Below are positions 44,666-55,687 of a stretch of 64,000 nt of DNA, one piece after another (the stretch's first letter is position 1; each line of letters starts with the position of its first letter). A model generated the notes under the pieces. The model ran no database searches. It was not told the DNA's origin and saw only the letters and a list, made by a program, of their open reading frames with translations. The stretch lies in NCBI GenBank assembly GCA_951799425.1, contig OX637391.1, positions 25,096,551 to 25,160,550 on the forward strand, in the 5' to 3' direction. A program made the translations under genes and the position numbers. The stretch comes from Ilex aquifolium. Its lineage: Eukaryota > Streptophyta > Magnoliopsida > Aquifoliales > Aquifoliaceae.

Positions 44666-44868
44666 AGTTTTTGGGAGTATGTTGAATTGTTAGACTTTGC
44701 ACCGTTTTGAAGTTTCCCGTGAATTATTATTTGTAGTAACTTTTGGGGCCATTATTCAGATTCATATTGATCCATTGCTTGAGTAGTTGGTTGTTAGGTT
44801 TAATTTTTATTGTTTTTGTTCTTAGTACTTTGCTTGAGGACAAACAAAGATTTAAGTTTGGGGGTATT
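44666..44868 (+). mobile_element. Residual internal region between two Athila-like LTRs
   Basis: A 203-bp leftover. It starts with the first three bases of the primer site (TGG), then jumps to the 3' internal end (TTTGCTTGAGGACAAACAAA) and the polypurine tract TTAAGTTTGGGGGTATT before copy B. Almost the entire coding interior has been deleted. Confidence 0.85.
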
Positions 44869-46196
44869 TGATGATTGAGTTTTATACCTACGAATTGAGT
44901 ATTTTTGGCTTGATGAAATTGCAAGTTTTCAATTATTTTATGTTCCTTTTTATTTATTTTGTGTGTTTTGATGTTATTTTGTAGGGATCATCATTTGGAA
45001 GGAAACAAGGTCAATTTGGAGCCTAAGTGTTGAATTTTTAAAGGCTAAGCAACAAGGGAAGCTCTAGGTTTAAAAGGGGATCAGCGCAGCTGCACCAAAA
45101 CCAATGCCCCTACGCTAGAAAGGCAGTAACTCAGCGCCCCTACGCTGATTTTCAGCGCTGTTGCGCTTGTGTTGGCTCGGGACGCGAATTTTGACTTGTT
45201 TTTTACCCGAAATTGGATTCTAATGCGACATATATGCTAGGGTTTGAGTTTGAAAGAGATAGACTGATTTTGGGGGGTTGAAAACATAAGAAGAAGACCA
45301 AGGATTGATAAAAAATTGAAGGCAAAAATCGAAGGAAGCGACGCGAAGAAAATCGGGATTGAAGGATAGAGAGAGATTGAAGATTGCAACTAAGTTTTCA
45401 TTCCTTTTCTCTTACTTTTAGTTCTTGATTTTTTGAGATGTTGTTTAATTTGAGGATGATGTTTTTCAATTACATTATGAACTAAATTTTTATTAAGATT
45501 GCAACGGAACCTAATGTTTACTTAAATTGATCTAATCTGGTTTCTAGTTCTTATTGATCATATATGAGTTGTTTATCATATTTGTGCTTAATATATGATT
45601 GTGTGGCCACCAATTAATTTGATTCCCTAGATGAAATTGGGAGATGAATTCTAGGGATAGATCGGAATATGATAACATGCGTCTGGTTGATTCTTCTTAG
45701 GATTGAATAGTTGGGTTTGTGTATAAGATATGAATATACCTATATGCCGTGTGTAACTTTTATGAGAGTTTGAACTTAATGAATCTATTCCAACTTATTT
45801 TGCATAGGAATATAGTAATTTAATTGGGAGAGATATGTTTATCTTACTATCGGAAAAGGTTTGATAAATAATTTTGAAGTCTTAGTTAACAACTTATTTT
45901 GATCAATTAACTGGAAAGAGAGTGGAAAGATTTATACGAAGTATTAGGGGAAGTTGTAATCTTAAATTCTTTTATCCGGTAAAATCACTCATTGTTCAGT
46001 AATTTTAGATTTAATCTTAAATTAGTAATTCCACAGTTCAATTCCAATTGTTTAAATAAAATTGAATTGATATAAAGTTAGTACTTGGAAGTTATTAGCA
46101 ATAATTCTCTGTGGGAACGATACTCTACTTATCACTTTTTTACTTGTTGATCGTGTATACTTGCACGTAAATTGTCAATACGAAATTTGGACAACA
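44869..46196 (+). mobile_element. Athila-like LTR, copy B
   Basis: TGATGATTGAGTTTTATACC..TTTGGACAACA, with intact TG..CA ends, 1,328 bp. It is followed after six bases by a primer site and gag, so it is at once the 3' LTR of the deleted unit and the 5' LTR of the next one. Confidence 0.9.
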
Positions 46197-46202
46197 AGTT
46201 TT

Positions 46203-46220
46203 TGGCGCCGTTGCCGGGGA
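46203..46220 (+). other. Primer binding site, tRNA-Asp
   Basis: TGGCGCCGTTGCCGGGGA is complementary to the 3' end of plant tRNA-Asp, the standard primer of Athila and related elements. Confidence 0.93.
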
Positions 46221-46326
46221 CTTATTCGAGAAATTATTTCAATATTAATTTCAATCAATTTGATCTTAGTTTAAACTTATTTAATTTTTTGTTTTAATTG
46301 TTTCTGCAAGCACTCTTGAATTTTGT

Positions 46327-46754
46327 ATGCAAACACGATCTACAGGTCAGGAGCTACTACCGTACGAAGACGAAATCGAAAGAAGGCTCCGAAACTTGCG
46401 AAAACAGTGTCAAGAAGTAAACAACCAAGAAGTTATGGCTGAAGATGAACAAAAATTGTTAAGGGATTATGTTATGCTGCTTGTGACTGAAATACAATCG
46501 AGTATTCAAAGGCCCGCAATTCAAGCAAATAATTTCGAGTTCAAGCCGGGTACCATTGAAATGATTCAGAATTCAGTACAGTTTGGGGATTTGCCTAACG
46601 ATGGCTCAAACGATCATTTGGTGAGTTTTCTGGAGATATGCACATTCAGATACAATGGGGTTTCTGAAGATGCGATTGGACTCTGACTTTTCCCTTTCTC
46701 ACTTCGTGATAAGGCGAAGAGTTGATTGCATTCATTGCCGCCGGGTTCTATTAC
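46327..46754 (+). pseudogene. Athila-like gag, N-terminal fragment
   Basis: The start ATG (MQTRSTGQELLPYEDEIERR) is followed by RPAIQANNFEFKPGTIEMIQ, VQFGDLPNDGSNDHLVSFLE and CTFRYNGVSEDAI, the signature of Athila/Tat gag. Stops at 46,684 (expected Arg) and 46,723 (expected Trp) lie in LRLFPFSLRDKAKSWL-type sequence. The fragment breaks off after LPPGSIT, where an LTR begins at 46,755. Confidence 0.9.
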
Positions 46755-47525
46755 TGTAACGCCCCAAATACCACCCTAGACGGCATTACACTATGAAACC
46801 ATTCATGTCATGAGAGCAACTAAATATATATCCATCGAATAAGAAACATTCTTAATTTTAACAAAATTTGGGCAGAGTCTCCTTTGTACAGGAAATTCCA
46901 CCCAAAAATCACAACCTGTGCAATTCTATTAACTTGACCACACAGGGTCCATTTAACCATCCAATAACAATAAAATTTCTATTTACCATCTATACTATCC
47001 TTAACATTATCCCAAAAGAATAGGCCAGATATGGCAATTACATTCCCCAAAAGAATTACATGAATATATCGCAACGGAGTTTCAAAAGAATCTAGACTTT
47101 ACATTGTTCAGAAATAAATCTCCTAGTCTAGAACAAAATAAGCTATATCTCTAGATGTCCCATTCGGGATCTAGGTACCCCTCCAAGGAAGCTTCCCCAA
47201 GGCCCGGCTCATTCACACCGAGCTCTTCCTCTAAAGCCAAATCTGAAAAATATTAATTGTAGGGGATGAGCACGAAGCTCTGTAGCAAAATCTTCCCAAA
47301 CTCAAACAAGATCTATAAAAACATATAAAATGGCCGGTCTCATTTTACAAATAACATACATAATCTTTGAAGTAAAACAGGGACATTTTAAAATGGATCT
47401 CAAGTTTAAGTAGCAACAGTAATTTACATAAACAGTAAAAGAAACCAAGATCCAATACATATCCATTTTCCAAAATATAAACCATTTTCCCACAAGACCT
47501 TGTGGAATCCCATACTCCCACAAGT
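46755..47525 (-). mobile_element. Truncated LTR related to the solo LTR at 34,535
   Basis: Starts TGTAACGCCCC inside the Athila-like gag and is collinear with 34,535-35,150 (CGGCATTAC, GAGAGCAACTAA, CTCTGTAGCAA.. blocks). The similarity fades near 47,500, where a Tat-type pol fragment begins. Orientation is inferred from the complete relative. Confidence 0.75.
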
Positions 47526-48050
47526 CCTTGTAGCAGCTGTAACCAACGCTAGGACGAGCTTCTCCATCTTGGGATATCTTTCCTCTGCCCCCTCAGAGCT
47601 CTGCTGCAGTAATATACTGGTTGCTGGGCTTTGTCTCGCTCTCTTACTAGTGCTGCACTGGTCGAGAAATCCAAGACAACAAGATAAAGGGTGAGTACCT
47701 CTCCTTCCAAGGGGCTTACCAGAACTGGGGGTGAGCTCAAATAATCTTTAAGGGCTATGAATGCTTCTTCACACCGTGTGTCCCACTGGAATGCCTTCTT
47801 TAAAATCTGGAAGAAAGGCTGACATTTATCGCTTGACCTGGATACAAAGCGACTCAGGGCTGCGATACTTCCTGTTAGACGCTGGACTTCTCTGGTGTTG
47901 GAAGGTGGCCGCATGTCCATGATTTCTTTAAATTTTTCTGGTTTGGCTTCAATTCCCCTACTATTGACTATGAAGCCCAAGAATTTACCCGTAGAGATTC
48001 CAAAGGCACACTTGGCAGGGTTGAGCTTTGATGGCGTATTCTTACGTGGA
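47526..48050 (-). pseudogene. Tat-lineage gypsy RT/RNase H fragment
   Basis: Minus strand: KLNPAKCAFGISTGKFLGFI, VNSRGIEAKPEKFKEIMDM, RPPSNTREVQRLTGSIAALS, then the RNase H start PVYYCSRALRG. This wording is typical of Tat (Retand-like) gypsy elements, not of chromoviruses. One extra G after RALRG shifts the frame, and the sequence stops before the RNase H core. It joins LTR-like sequence on the upstream (higher-coordinate) side, so it is a deletion product. Confidence 0.85.
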
Positions 48051-48616
48051 TGAGCAAAATGTGCGAATGTATAGTTAGGAATAGGTCTGAGCTTCAAGGC
48101 TCGTGAGTATTAAGATAAATTTCAAAAGTCATCAAGGAACGAAGAGTTTTGCACAATGAAAGTATAGTGGATCACCAGCTTGGGAGCTCGGCTAATCCAC
48201 TCTTCAATGGAGCCTCTTCCTCATTTTCCTTTATTAGTGGTGAAAGGGATTTATAGAGGATTTTTGGTACAACTCAGGTTTTTCTTCTTTGAAATGGAGG
48301 CACTGTACAATATTTATAGTTCAATTACTATCTCTAAAGGATCTGCTCCAAGATCCTTGCCTTTCATCCGCGAGATCTCTCTTAATTCTGGGAGAGGATC
48401 TTGGTTAGTTGAGGGTTTTGCACCTTAATTATAGCTTTCCATTGTTTTGGGGGAGCCTGCTATTAACCAGCTGTCTCCTTCATGTTTCCAATTTTGCTTT
48501 ATCTGCGGGGAGCTCGAGGTCCGGACCACTGAGCTCTAGATAACTCGCTTGACCTCTCTGTCCGACCTCCTTTCCCGAGCTCGTACTTAATTAAAGTTCT
48601 TTCCAGGTATCATCAG
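48051..48616 (-). mobile_element. Putative LTR or promoter region, minus orientation
   Basis: In minus sense it starts TGATGATACCTGGAAAG at about 48,616 and includes a TATA-like CTATAAATATTGTACAG (about 48,305-48,321) and a second TATAAATCC near 48,252. It ends around the join to the RT fragment. It is noncoding and looks like an LTR of the Tat-like element, but I have no second copy or target duplication. Confidence 0.45.
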
Positions 48617-49599
48617 CCAAAGTGAGCAGCAAGAACCCTCCTATAGGAAGGAGAGACCTCGCTGGGACCCACAAACTCTACAGCTCTGGAAACAGCCGAT
48701 ACAACACTACCAGAGATCCCTACGCCACTTAGCTTTACCTTTATTAGGGTTTCTAGGCGCAGGAGAGGAGGATAAGGGAGGTTCTTCGGTATTTTCCTCA
48801 GCATCGACAGAATCGACGCCGAGGAAATTGTCAATCTCGTCGCCCACATCTCCCAAATCGGTATCCTCCTCGACAAACCTATCCCCCATCAAGGAAATGG
48901 ACGAACCCATAGCTTCAGAAGAAGCAGACATAACTGCACAGGAGGAAGGAAGCTTAAAGGACCTGTAAAGAGGGGGAACCTCTGAGAAGCACTCCCTAAG
49001 AATCCTGGGGTCGACGCAACACTGCCCAATAAGAAAGATTCTAGCGGTAGAATAGGGGTTCAAAAAGAGGAGGAGACGAGACAAGGAATAACCTCGGTTC
49101 CTAAAGTAGCAGAATCAAAAAGTCCAGAAATGCAGTAACCACCTCAGATTCGAGGGATCCAGAACGAAGAAACAAGTAAGGGACAAGAAACGTACCTAAT
49201 CAAGGGCGAATGGCAAACCAGAACTCGTAGCGAGAAACAAGGAGCAAGCCTTGCAATCCAATTCGAGGAAGAATGATGCTCAGCGAAACCCTAAGATCTC
49301 TGATAGATTGGGGGAAACCAGAAATCACAAGGAAGAAGAAAGTGAAAAGCTTGGGGGGAAAATTCAAAGGGTGAAATGAGCTGTTTCCCATCATTATAGT
49401 GACATTTAAAGCTTTTGGTACGTGGACCTCGAAAGTGGAGAACGTGCACGAAAAAAGAGGGAAAGAATGATTGCCCAAAACCGTCATAAAAAACCTGTTT
49501 GCGTGCAGATTGAGGTCGTCGTACGGAGATCTGACTCGATTCCAGTGCAGCTCAGCCCCTGTCCAAGCTAGCTCGGACCAAGGGCTAGGGGGCAACTAA
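48617..49599 (-). other. Possible antisense transcription unit next to a Tat-like LTR
   Basis: On the minus strand a gene-like order is visible: a pyrimidine-rich, AGGGTTT-containing leader (about 49,400-49,200), then ORF 49,084-48,707. Its later half reads MSASSEAMGSSISLMGDRFV, EEDTDLGDVGDEIDNFLG, an acidic protein with no family I recognise. On the + strand the right edge is a purine tract (AAGGGCTAGGGGGCAACTAA) followed by TGATAAGAGC, as at a Tat 3' LTR. Tat elements such as maize Grande are known to carry antisense ORFs between integrase and the 3' LTR, which would fit. Low certainty. Confidence 0.35.
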
Positions 49600-52500
49600 T
49601 GATAAGAGCTTATTGATGTTACCAATGTTGGGCCTCATGGAGTTGTTTGGATGGATTTTTGGGGAGGGTTTGAATTGACTTTTCAAAACCCTTTCAAACT
49701 CAAACTCCTCTATACAAAGATGAGATTCAATATTAAATCCGATTCATACTCATATTTGGTATACAAAACATACACATATAGCACCCACAGATATATCATA
49801 ATTATTAACAACTATTTGTCCTGTAATGACTATTTTACTCTTGATCAATCTAATTCATACCCATGTTAAGGGGTACAATTATCTTTTATATCTTAACCCC
49901 CTAACCCATCTTCCCAAACCCACCCCCCCTAACTTTGACGAAACCCATGATCATGAGTTTAATATTCGGGCCAACTAAGTGTCGAGTTTGAGAATTCGGG
50001 ATTGAATTTTCAATTCAAACATGGAGTTTGGGAGTCCTTTGAACTATTTTCTCCCAACCCATCTTACCAAACCCCCATACTCCCTAACCAAATAGTCCCT
50101 TGAAGCTCTGTGCCAAGTATGCTAACTACCACTATGTCTTCTACGTCGGCAAATACTGTACTCACCAACTTCCATAGTCCAACCATGGAGGTTAATGGGT
50201 CGTGTACTTGTCGGGGGTCATATTGCATCTTAAGTTGTGGTGTTAAAATTTATTAATTATTTATATCGGGTCAAGTTTAACTGGTTCATCTCATATTTAG
50301 TTGAATTTGTGTCTACCCAATAATATATCCAAAAAAAATTTGGTGGTAGAATAATTTAATGCAATGGTTAATAATTATGACATCATTAACTGCAGTTTTG
50401 AGGATAACACATCTGGTCGAATAACCAAGGGACTCTAGCAGAGGCGGAACTACATGGAGACCACATTTTGTAAAATTATCTTATTCCCTTTTTAGGTTTT
50501 TAAGAATTTTATACGTTCTTGTAAATTTTTAATTTTTTTTATATAAAAGATATTCAATTAGTGTATTCAAAAAGTATAATAATATCACATTAAACATTTA
50601 ATTACCAAATGAGGGATATTATTCACATGGACGAATGAGTTCTTATAAAATAAAATATTTGTATGTGCAAAGTTGACGACCAACAAAAAAAAGAAATGTG
50701 CTGCCAAATCAAGATATAAAGAACGTAACATTATATCATAATTAATGCAATGACTTATAACTAACGTTTAAAATGGTATCATGTGAATATTTATGCTGAC
50801 CAAAAAAAAAAGTGAATATTTATGATGGTATATAATTTAAATTTTTTAAATCATGTCATAAATGAAGGAATAAGTGGTCCATAAAATTGTCACAAATTAA
50901 ATTTCCTAATGATAAGTAAGAAATAGTTTTCAAATTTTACGAATTAAGTTTTTGTGATAGTATCATATAATGATAGAGTCTTTATAATTAAAAATATAAT
51001 ACTAATATTAACTTATCGGATGATCTCATTTCATTAAATTCTTAATTGTATCACTATTTTTATTTGGCCCGTCTTTTAATAAATTTCTGATTTCGTTCCT
51101 GATATCAAGGTTTACAAAATCATTCTTATTACAATGGTATCAAATATTCTTCAATTGTATAGACTCGTTCTCTTAAATTGTGTTCAAAAGTTTAATGGCT
51201 GCCCCGTAGTTTTAAGTTATTGAATCAATCTAGGCTCATACTCAATTGTCAAGCCAATCCCAAGGACAGATGCTCCAATATCTTGAAACAGTAATGTTAT
51301 GTTAACCAAATTTTTTATTGATTAAATGATATTACTTTATCATTTTTACAATCATGACCGGATATTAATCAATTTGGACATGGTGCCCACAAATTATTTG
51401 TGAGTACCGAAGTGCCATCCAATAAATAGAGTTATTTCAAAAACCTCCATGTATCCCAATCTTCTCCGTCAAAGAGTCCCAATTTTCTCTCCTCCATAGT
51501 CCCAATCTTCAAATATCCCAATCCTCCTCCACCACCACACAGTCTCAATACTCCATCCGATTCTTCAATTTGTCCGCAATCTTCCAATTCTTCAATTTGT
51601 CCGCAATTCTTCAATAGTAAAATGCAATTTGAGAACCAAAATAATTTGTCCGCTTGTGTTTTTGTAGAAGTTTTAGTCCCATAAAAATAAATGTTTTTGG
51701 CAAAGTTCCAGTTTTGTTGGCAATAAGTGAACCGTCTGAATACAATCCTTTTACTATGAACTGAAAAAGAAAGACGATTGTTGATAAGCTTGCTGATGTT
51801 ACCAATGTCGGGCCTCCTGGAGCTATGAACAACCATTTGAGTGTGTTTGGATCAGGGTTAAAAGTGATAACTTTGATAGGATAGGATAAAAAAATATAAA
51901 GTCTATTTATCCCACGTTTGATAAGTAAAAATTGTTATGTCTTGACAAATGGTGGTTGGATTATAAATATTACTGAATCATATTATGTCGGGTTTGTATT
52001 AAAATTTATTTGATTTATATTTGAATAATTTATAATAGATGTTCATATCGTGTAAAGTTAAGTTTGCATTATATCAAGTTCTTGTTGTACATAAATTGTG
52101 TTTAGCGGGCACGTGTCGTATTTAGCTAGGTCCGAATTGACTTATTTATTTGACAAGTAATCAAGATGCAAGGGAAAAAATTTTGTTTAACATTTTCGGA
52201 AAGACCATCTATTTGTTCGATTACCGAGTTCGACACGAAATCATAAATAAGCTCTACCAAGTATTGTCAAGCATTTGGTACTGAGTTTCTTCCTCCGTTT
52301 TTAGTAACAAAATGAACCAAAAGTACGACCAAATTGAGAGTTAGTAGCATAAATAAAGATGAATTTGTAAATGAGAAATACAAGTTTCATATATTTATAC
52401 GAATCAATGGTAGAATGACAAATCATAGTAGAATTCTCAAGCATTAGTTGAAGAAGAGGAGGTACCCGGCCTCTTAACACAAAAATCTATCTATGGAAAT

Positions 52501-52769
52501 GAGGGAGCCAAGGTTGACAAAATCATTATTATTACAAGGATATAAAATAATTGACAAATATCCCAATATACCTAAGAAGAAGGTAATTTTTCCCTATTAC
52601 ATTCCAACATGTTACAAAAAATAAAAAAGTTATCACCAAAACACTCCATGTGGATAAATACGAAAAAATAGCACTGAAAGCTCTGTCAAGTCCCAATTTT
52701 CTCTCATCTGAAGTCCAAATCTTCAAAAATCTATTCATTTTCTGTTAAAAATACAAACATTAGTTCCCT
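49600..52769. other. AT-rich intergenic DNA with two LTR-start fragments
   Basis: No gene recognised. TGATAAGAGCTTATTGATG at 49,600 and TGATAAGCTTGCTGATG at 51,782 each continue into GATGTTACCAATGT and GGGCCTC, so both are copies of the same LTR start or repeat. Otherwise the sequence is AT-rich without repeats I can delimit. Confidence 0.45.
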
Positions 52770-54360
52770 ATGGATACGACTTTAGATTTAACCGAGTTAT
52801 TACTACAACTTGACCACTTATACTTGGGCGTGGATATCTTTAGTCAAGTCAAGAACCCTCCCACCGCCACCACACAATTCGAAGGTGGTGAAGCGGTGGC
52901 TGAAGTAAAATTCCCAACGATTTGGTTAAAAACTAGGATAGAGTCGGCGAGGTGGAAGTCGAAAGACTTTAATGCAATATTTAATACCGTGACACCCAAT
53001 GAGTTTAGGAGAATTGCAAATTGCAAGACCTTCAAGAAAGCATGGGACATCTTGGTTGTTTCCCACGAAGGGACTTCCATAGTGAAGATGTCTAGCCTCC
53101 AAAGGTACACCTCTCAGTTCGAGACTTTGAGGATGCAAGAAGATGAAACATTTAGTGAGTTTTATACTAAATTGTGTGATATTGTAAATTCATTGTTTGC
53201 ATTAGGTACCAAGGTGGATGATGTGGCTATCAAGTGAAAAATCATGAGATCTCTACCCGAGAGATTTCATGAAAAGGTGACCTTGCTAGAGACGAGTGTC
53301 AACATGGCCACGGTATCGATCGAAGACCTAGTAGGGTCGATTTTGACTGTTGAAATGAAACTTCTTCCACCCAAGAAAGTGAAGGGTTTGACATTAAATT
53401 CTAAAATTGAAGAAGGGGGTAAATCCGAGTTACCCCATTTAGGAGGGGACATAACCTATCTTGCGAAAAATTTCAACAAATATTTTAAGGCTAGTGGTGT
53501 CAAGTCCTCAAGGCCGAAATGAAACCCAAGTAGAACTAAGTCTCCTAGAAAGGGAAAAAAAAGGCGGGGGTAGAACTTCTCAACACGAAGTTGAGAAGAA
53601 GGGGCAAGGTCTCCAATGCTATGAGTCTCATGGGTTGGACACATAGCTAGGAATGTGCTAGTGTAAATAAGAAGGACAAAAGATCCTTGAAGGCTAAGGT
53701 GAGTGAAAGTGAAAGTGAGTCCACAACGAGTGCTGACTCCTCTTCTTCAAGTGATGAAGAGAACTTCATAGCTTTTGTAGGTTCATATTCCTCCCCTCCC
53801 ATGAGAAACTTCCAAGAATGAAGAAAAAGAAGTTGAGTAAGTCCCACTATAGATATAGATGACTTAGAAGTAGAAGTCTCTACTAGTGACGATGAGACCG
53901 AGAGTGTTGAGGACCTCCAGGATACGTATAACGAGTTATATAAGGAGTGTCTAAAATAAGGTTAGAAGCTGCTTTCATTGAGCACGAGGCTCAAAACAAG
54001 TGAAGATGAAAATAAGGCACTTTATGTGGACTTAGTTAAGCCAAAATGCTCATATTGTTTAGCTTGAGAAGGGAAGAAAACCCCCTATGACAAGGTGAGC
54101 TTCCTTGAAAGAGAGCATAAAGGGCTTTTAGAGTCTAAGAAGAGTATTGAGTTTAAACTTATAAAACTTGATAGAGACCTTCACAAATTACTAGAGCTCT
54201 CAAAAATACTTTCCTAAAGTACTGAAAAGCTTGATAGAATGTTTTCTATAGCGAAGAGTGTGGGTGACAAGAGAAGCCTTGGCTATACAAATGAGGATAC
54301 CACCACCACTACCTCCAAGATTATGTTTGTGATTTCCCTATTGTGCTCAGGAAGACTTCA
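52770..54360 (+). pseudogene. Ty1/copia gag pseudogene (UBN2-type gag, zinc knuckle, coiled coil)
   Basis: Begins ATG at 52,770 with the copia gag (UBN2) core: WLKTRIESARWKSKDFNAIF, KKAWDILVVSHEGTSIVKMS, FETLRMQEDETFSEFYTKLC and KIMRSLPERFHEKVTLLE. It continues through a broken CCHC zinc knuckle (LQCYESHGLDT, about 53,610-53,640), an acidic/Ser region and a coiled-coil stretch ending KLDRMFSIAKSVGDKRSLGY at about 54,280. Stops at 53,235 and 53,520, a frame change near 53,540 and several later stops break it. Protease, integrase and RT are absent: homology ends near 54,360. No LTR of its own was found. Confidence 0.87.
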
Positions 54361-54958
54361 TCTTCAAATCCTTGGGCCATAAGTTTTCTGGTATGATTTC
54401 TCTTTGCCTCTATACACTCGAAGGCGATGGAGGGTATAGTAGGAAAAATGGGTACCCGGGCTAAGGTTACCACTTCTAAGGAGAAAGATTTGACTGCGGG
54501 TTAGAGTGTTGGTGAGTCAGTGATTAGTTCTGATTATGAGGAGGATGGAGATGAGGCTAAGGATTTGAGGGATGCTCCTATTTCTAAATCAGAGTGATGA
54601 GTTTAAGATTCCACCTATTTTTCTTTTTCAATCTTTTTTTTAGTTGCTTCATAGTACATAGGTTTTAGTAGAACCTTAGAGATTTTATTTTGGGTAGTAG
54701 TAGCCAATAGAAGAATCAATAGGTTAAGGCTACTACACTTTTGTTCTTTTGTACCCAAAATCACACAACAGATAAATATATATATAGTCTTTTGATTCCA
54801 ATTGTGTGCCATTTATTCTTCAAGCATATGCATCTCAATTTAATGATATTAATTATGTTATTGAGTATGCCTTGGAATTTATAGTATGATGTTAGGTAGT
54901 TAATGTTTGTTTATCGTGTTTTGCAAAGGGACTAGCAAAATCTAAGTTGGAGGAGGGT
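54361..54958 (+). mobile_element. 3' internal end of a second left-edge-type retroelement
   Basis: 54,427-54,599 carries a frame MEGIVGKMGTRAKVTTSKEK, one stop, then the acidic VISSDYEEDGDEAKDLRDAP, comparable in place and composition to the tail at 3-194. It is followed by noncoding sequence, ACTAGCAAAATCTAAG and the purine tract GTTGGAGGAGGGTG directly before the LTR at 54,959. Abrupt joining to the copia fragment implies a deletion or insertion boundary near 54,360-54,420. Confidence 0.6.
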
Positions 54959-55687
54959 GTGATGAGAGCATATTATTGCATATTATAAGCATCATAACCA
55001 TTCATCATAGTTATGTTTGTCGCTTAATTCCTTTGTGTTAGTTAAGTTTTTGTATTTTATGGGTTATCACTCCTACTAGTAGGTGCAATCCAGAGAGTTA
55101 TCATTTCGGTAGGTGAGTATTGTTCTACCGGTAGGTTGAAGACAGAAGGGCGTCCTACCAGTAAAAGAATAAAGCCACAAGTATGAGGAAAACAATGAAT
55201 AGTCCTACCGGTAGGTCGTTTTCTACTTCCTATCGGTAGGTTCTTGTAAATCTACTGAGATGACAAATTTGAAAAGCAATCTACTGGGTTATTTTAAAGG
55301 CCGTGATTGGTGGATTAAAAAGAGAGAAATCAGCACAAGACTCCTTATAAATACCCAAATCTAGCAAGAAATAAAGGGCTCCCATTCCATCGTTTAGTTT
55401 CACCATTCTTCTTCTTCTTCTCTCTCCTAGGGTTTTTAATTTTCTTCTTTTTAGATTTTTCTCCATTGTTTACTTTACAAGCTCTCTTTAAATTCAAGCC
55501 TTTAATTTCTACACATCAATAATATTTCCTTACTTTATGTGAACGATTTCGTTCCATTGTTATTTGAATACAAGGTATTTACATTACTTGCAATTTCAAT
55601 TCTTGTAATTTAAATTTTTTGCCTTTTTTCTTTAATTTACAATGATGCTTCCTTCAATTGTTTTCAAATTTTTTTTTCTATCATGAG
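54959..55687 (+). mobile_element. LTR, left part (continues at 58,277)
   Basis: Starts TGATGAGAGCATATTATTGC after the purine tract. It holds palindromic units CCTACTAGTAGG, CTACCGGTAGG and CCTATCGGTAGG at 55,072-55,240. It is interrupted at 55,687 by a solo LTR. Confidence 0.75.

Noticed and set aside
46203..46220. tRNA-like sequence
   Set aside because: It is complementary to the tRNA-Asp 3' end only (a primer site); there is no cloverleaf or tRNA gene.
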